From Glaciihabitans sp. (GTDB lineage: Bacteria > Actinomycetota > Actinomycetes > Actinomycetales > Microbacteriaceae), in contig JAODBD010000003.1 of the NCBI GenBank assembly GCA_025463785.1, positions 589,287-642,547 on the forward strand: a DNA stretch of 53,261 nucleotides, read 5' to 3'. How positions within the stretch are numbered: position 1 is the stretch's first letter; each line of letters begins with the position of its first letter. Position numbers and translations under genes: made by a program. The notes below the pieces were generated by a model. The model ran no database searches and was not told the origin of the DNA. It worked only from the letters and a program-made list of their open reading frames with translations. Below, piece after piece: positions 50,894 to 53,261 of the stretch.

Positions 50894-50910
50894 CCGCGCC
50901 GCCAGCGCGG
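50894..50910. terminator. Hairpin directly after the pmm stop
   Basis: CCGCGC (50894-50899) and GCGCGG (50905-50910) form a 6-bp G+C stem with a 5-nt loop, beginning at the base after the TAA. There is no T run. Confidence 0.4.
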
Positions 50911-50974
50911 GCTGCACCTGCGGATTTAGCCTCGAGCGGCGGCACCCCCAGTTCGAGGTTCATCGCGGAACGGT

Positions 50975-51005
50975 TTGATCCGCGGGCCCACCGAGCGGCT
51001 ATCAT
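50975..51005 (+). promoter_or_regulatory. Promoter of the repeat-rich surface protein
   Basis: TTGATC (50975-50980) and TATCAT (51000-51005) are separated by 19 nt. The predicted leader is about 50 nt and ends in a GGAGG ribosome site at 51055-51059, 5 nt before the ATG at 51065. Confidence 0.5.
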
Positions 51006-51064
51006 GTCGCCTGACCCTGATGGAATTGCTGTCGCCGGCGCACGGGATCGGCCCGGAGGCAGCT

Positions 51065-53261
51065 ATGTACGCACGCGTCATTAGTTCAGCAGCAGCGCTG
51101 GTGCTGGTGCTCGGAGCCCTGGCGGCGCCTCTCAGCGCACAGGCGGTCGACACACCGACTCCGACACCAACGCCTACGTCGACGGATGCGCCTTCCGCGA
51201 CGCCCACTCCGACCCCCACGACCACGCCTGGCCCGTCGCCAACGCCCACTCCGACCGACGCGCCGACGCCGACCGATACGCCGGTGCCAACCGATTCTCC
51301 AACTGCAACCCCGACGCCCACGCCAACCCCAACGCCCACGCCGACCGCGACGCCCACTCCGACCGCGACGCCCACTCCGGCCCCGACGGTAGCCCCCCGG
51401 CGCTTCTCGGCGCAGTTGTTCCAGACCGCCGTGGTGACCCCGACCACCAGCACTTACACGGTGCCCACCGGCATCACCGCCGTGACAGTGACGGCCTGGG
51501 GCGCTGAGGGCACCGCGGGATCCGCCGGCGGTACCCCCGGAACCGGCGGTGGCATCACATCCGTTCTCGCTGTTACGCCGGGCCAGGTGCTTGAGCTGGT
51601 CACGGGATCCAAGGGCGGCAGCGCGAGCCTCGGCGGTACGGGAGGCCAGTGGGGTTCGTCCGGTGCCGGCGGTACTGAGTCGGATGTGCGGGTGGGCGCC
51701 TGCGCCACGACCCAAACCTGTGGCCTGACCGATCGCGTTGTGGTTGCTGGCGCTGGCGGCGGCACCGCCGGCGGTTCGGGACCGGCCGGTCTGGGTTACT
51801 ACATCGAGTGTGGTGGAAACGGCGGCGCTGCCGTCGACGGTTCCGGTGCGGATGGCTGCGCTCGTGGCGATGCGGGAATCTCCTGGCCGGGAGGCGGCCG
51901 AGGCGGTACGCCGACCGCTGGTGGCGCCGGCGGCCCGGCATCCGGATACTACGGCGGCGCGGCGGGTTCGGCGGGCTCGTCCGGACTTGGCGGCAACGGC
52001 GCAAACGGACAGTCGCCCGGTGGTCCCGGTGGTGACGGCTACTTCGGCGGTGGTGGTGGCGCCGAGGGTGGGGGCATGAATATTCCAGGTGGTGGCGGTG
52101 GTGGTGGCTCGTCGTGGGCGATCGCAACAGCGCTCTCCACCAAGTTCCTCGGGGCTGGCCGCACCGGCGACGGAAGCGTTACGGTCGCCCCGGTTGCCGC
52201 CTCCACGCCTTCGACAACCGCGCTGGTGCTATCACCGACTGCGGCGGAGGCGACCGCATCCGTCACCTTCACGGCAACGGTCTCCCCATCAGGGTCCGCG
52301 GGAACCGTCGCGTTCACCGCGAACAGCGCGTCGATTTCGGGATGCGACACAGTCGCCGTCGTGTCGGGCGTTGCGTCCTGCACCACGTCGTTCACCACCG
52401 TGGGCGCGCGCACCATCGGTGCAATTTTCTCCGGGACGAGCACGGTGCTGCCGAGTACAGCATCCTCAGCGACGGAAACCATCACCCAGGCGACCACGGC
52501 CACGAGCGTCGTATCGAGCCTCAACCCGGTCACCGCTGGAGCAGCGGTCACGTATACGGCCACCGTCGCACCCGTTCCCACGAGCGGCACTTTCACTTTT
52601 CAGGACAGCTCGGTGGCGATCGGGGCGTGCACGGGCGTCGGCGTCAACACGTCGACCGGCAAGGCCACCTGCACGATCATCTACCCGAGCTCGGGCTCGC
52701 ACTCCATCACGGCCGTCTATTCCGGTGACACCAACTACGCGACGAGCACCTCGTCCGTGCTTGCCCAGGCCGTCAGCGGAACGGCGACGACGACGGCACT
52801 GACCTCCGATGCCAACCCGAGCGGCCTCGGCGGCGGCATGACGTTCCGGGCGACCGTGAGCCCTGCGCCCACCGCCGGAACGATGAAATTCACCTCCGAC
52901 GGCACCACGATCACGGGCTGTGGAACGGCCTCGGTCAGCTCGACGAGTGGTCTCGCGAGCTGCACAACCTCGTACGCGACGGCGGGTACGCGCACCATTG
53001 TTGCCGTCTACTCCGGCTCGACCGACTATGCGACCAGCACCTCGAGCTCACTGGCGCAGGTAGTCAATCCCGGCGCATCGCAGTACACCAATTCGGCCCA
53101 GTACTACACGGTGCCGTCGGGCGTCACGGCCGTGACGGTGACGGCGTGGGGTGCGGCGGGGTCGGCGGGTTCTGCTGGTGGTACGGCGGGTTCTGGTGGT
53201 GGGGTTACGTCGACGATTGCGGTGACGCCGGGTCAGATTCTTGAGGTTGTGACGGGTGCGC
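51065..53261 (+). CDS. Large secreted adhesin-like protein, 5' part (partial at right edge)
   Basis: The frame is open for 732 codons and runs out of the window. A signal peptide (1-27, [20 protein letters not shown]) is followed by a Pro-Thr linker (about 30-110). A Gly-rich domain covers about 123-375 and contains [15 protein letters not shown] and [11 protein letters not shown]. Three Ig-like (Big_3_5 type) repeats follow from about 380 to 670, each with a pair of Cys and an ending like V.YSG.T.YATSTSS. A second Gly-rich domain begins at about 672. The domain order is that of actinobacterial surface adhesins or biofilm proteins. The GGAGG site sets the start. No sorting signal can be seen because the 3' end is missing. 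Confidence 0.88.
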   Translation, partial: MYARVISSAAALVLVLGALAAPLSAQAVDTPTPTPTPTSTDAPSATPTPTPTTTPGPSPTPTPTDAPTPTDTPVPTDSPTATPTPTPTPTPTPTATPTPTATPTPAPTVAPRRFSAQLFQTAVVTPTTSTYTVPTGITAVTVTAWGAEGTAGSAGGTPGTGGGITSVLAVTPGQVLELVTGSKGGSASLGGTGGQWGSSGAGGTESDVRVGACATTQTCGLTDRVVVAGAGGGTAGGSGPAGLGYYIECGGNGGAAVDGSGADGCARGDAGISWPGGGRGGTPTAGGAGGPASGYYGGAAGSAGSSGLGGNGANGQSPGGPGGDGYFGGGGGAEGGGMNIPGGGGGGGSSWAIATALSTKFLGAGRTGDGSVTVAPVAASTPSTTALVLSPTAAEATASVTFTATVSPSGSAGTVAFTANSASISGCDTVAVVSGVASCTTSFTTVGARTIGAIFSGTSTVLPSTASSATETITQATTATSVVSSLNPVTAGAAVTYTATVAPVPTSGTFTFQDSSVAIGACTGVGVNTSTGKATCTIIYPSSGSHSITAVYSGDTNYATSTSSVLAQAVSGTATTTALTSDANPSGLGGGMTFRATVSPAPTAGTMKFTSDGTTITGCGTASVSSTSGLASCTTSYATAGTRTIVAVYSGSTDYATSTSSSLAQVVNPGASQYTNSAQYYTVPSGVTAVTVTAWGAAGSAGSAGGTAGSGGGVTSTIAVTPGQILEVVTGA
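51150..51395 (+). repeat. Pro-Thr coding microsatellite-like region
   Basis: Repeated ACN-CCN codons (for example ACTCCGACC and ACGCCCACT) alternate with Ala, Asp and Ser codons. The 6- and 12-bp periodicity encodes a flexible linker, and antisense frames here spell artificial Val-Gly runs. Confidence 0.75.

Noticed and set aside
50926-51453. Minus-strand frame spelling many Val-Gly repeats, elastin-like
   Set aside because: It is the antisense of the Pro-Thr linker codons in the surface protein gene, which has a signal peptide, ribosome site and domain structure on the plus strand.
1-53261. Insertion sequences, prophage genes, tRNA or rRNA
   Set aside because: No transposase, integrase, phage structural motif, tRNA-like cloverleaf or rRNA sequence was recognised on either strand.

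Overview
The window is high-G+C chromosomal DNA from an actinobacterium. Gene content and order fit Microbacteriaceae (Leifsonia, Salinibacterium or Cryobacterium-like). The evidence is an AccD5/AccE-type acyl-CoA carboxylase, a WhiB regulator, DUF3499 and DUF5719 genes, and the purE/purK/GtrA/PH-domain/birA/accD neighbourhood typical of actinobacteria. Many genes also appear leaderless, with a TANNNT -10 box only 6-9 nt before the start codon. I see no rRNA, tRNA, CRISPR array, insertion sequence or prophage.

Layout. (1) 1-918: the 3' end of an unrecognised plus-strand gene, then about 740 bp of non-coding DNA with a six-copy 15-bp tandem repeat and three successive hairpins. (2) 919-10105: a conserved housekeeping block of accE, accD, polyprenol-phosphate mannose synthase, birA, a PH-domain membrane protein, UDP-glucose dehydrogenase, GtrA, purK, purE and an LCP-family ligase. 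(3) 10131-22377: acyltransferase, glycosyltransferases, all four dTDP-L-rhamnose genes (rmlBD on minus, rmlCA on plus), a WbbL-like rhamnosyltransferase, two tandem GDP-mannose 4,6-dehydratase paralogues and a large polytopic membrane protein. (4) 22496-35763: a secreted lysozyme-fold candidate with three beta-sandwich repeats, a small gene plus two overlapping GT4 paralogues, a DUF4012 protein, a GT2, a divergent Wzt/Wzm ABC exporter pair and two overlapping O-antigen-ligase-like proteins. (5) 35817-43645: acyl-CoA dehydrogenase, manA, GT4, a UPF0104 membrane protein, an SDR epimerase, a GlxA-type regulator and galE. (6) 43873-50893: whiB, a GT2 fused to a long membrane domain, DUF5719, a degenerate metallopeptidase-family protein, DUF3499 and phosphomannomutase. 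(7) 51065-end: the 5' part of a large secreted protein with a Pro-Thr linker, Gly-rich domains and Ig-like repeats, running off the window.

How it fits together (inference). The centre looks like an envelope glycopolymer locus. manA and pmm feed mannose-6-P/mannose-1-P; gmd and its paralogue act on GDP-mannose; rmlABCD makes dTDP-L-rhamnose; ugd makes UDP-glucuronate; galE makes UDP-galactose. At least eight glycosyltransferases, Wzm/Wzt export, two Wzy/WaaL-like proteins and an LCP protein could assemble, export and attach the polymer. The flanking blocks resemble the order I recall for the Mycobacterium tuberculosis region from manA/whiB2 through rmlD/wbbL and purE/purK to birA/accD5/accE5, so the polysaccharide genes look like an accessory expansion inside an old actinobacterial neighbourhood. 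All functions are read from motifs and context; no database search was run.
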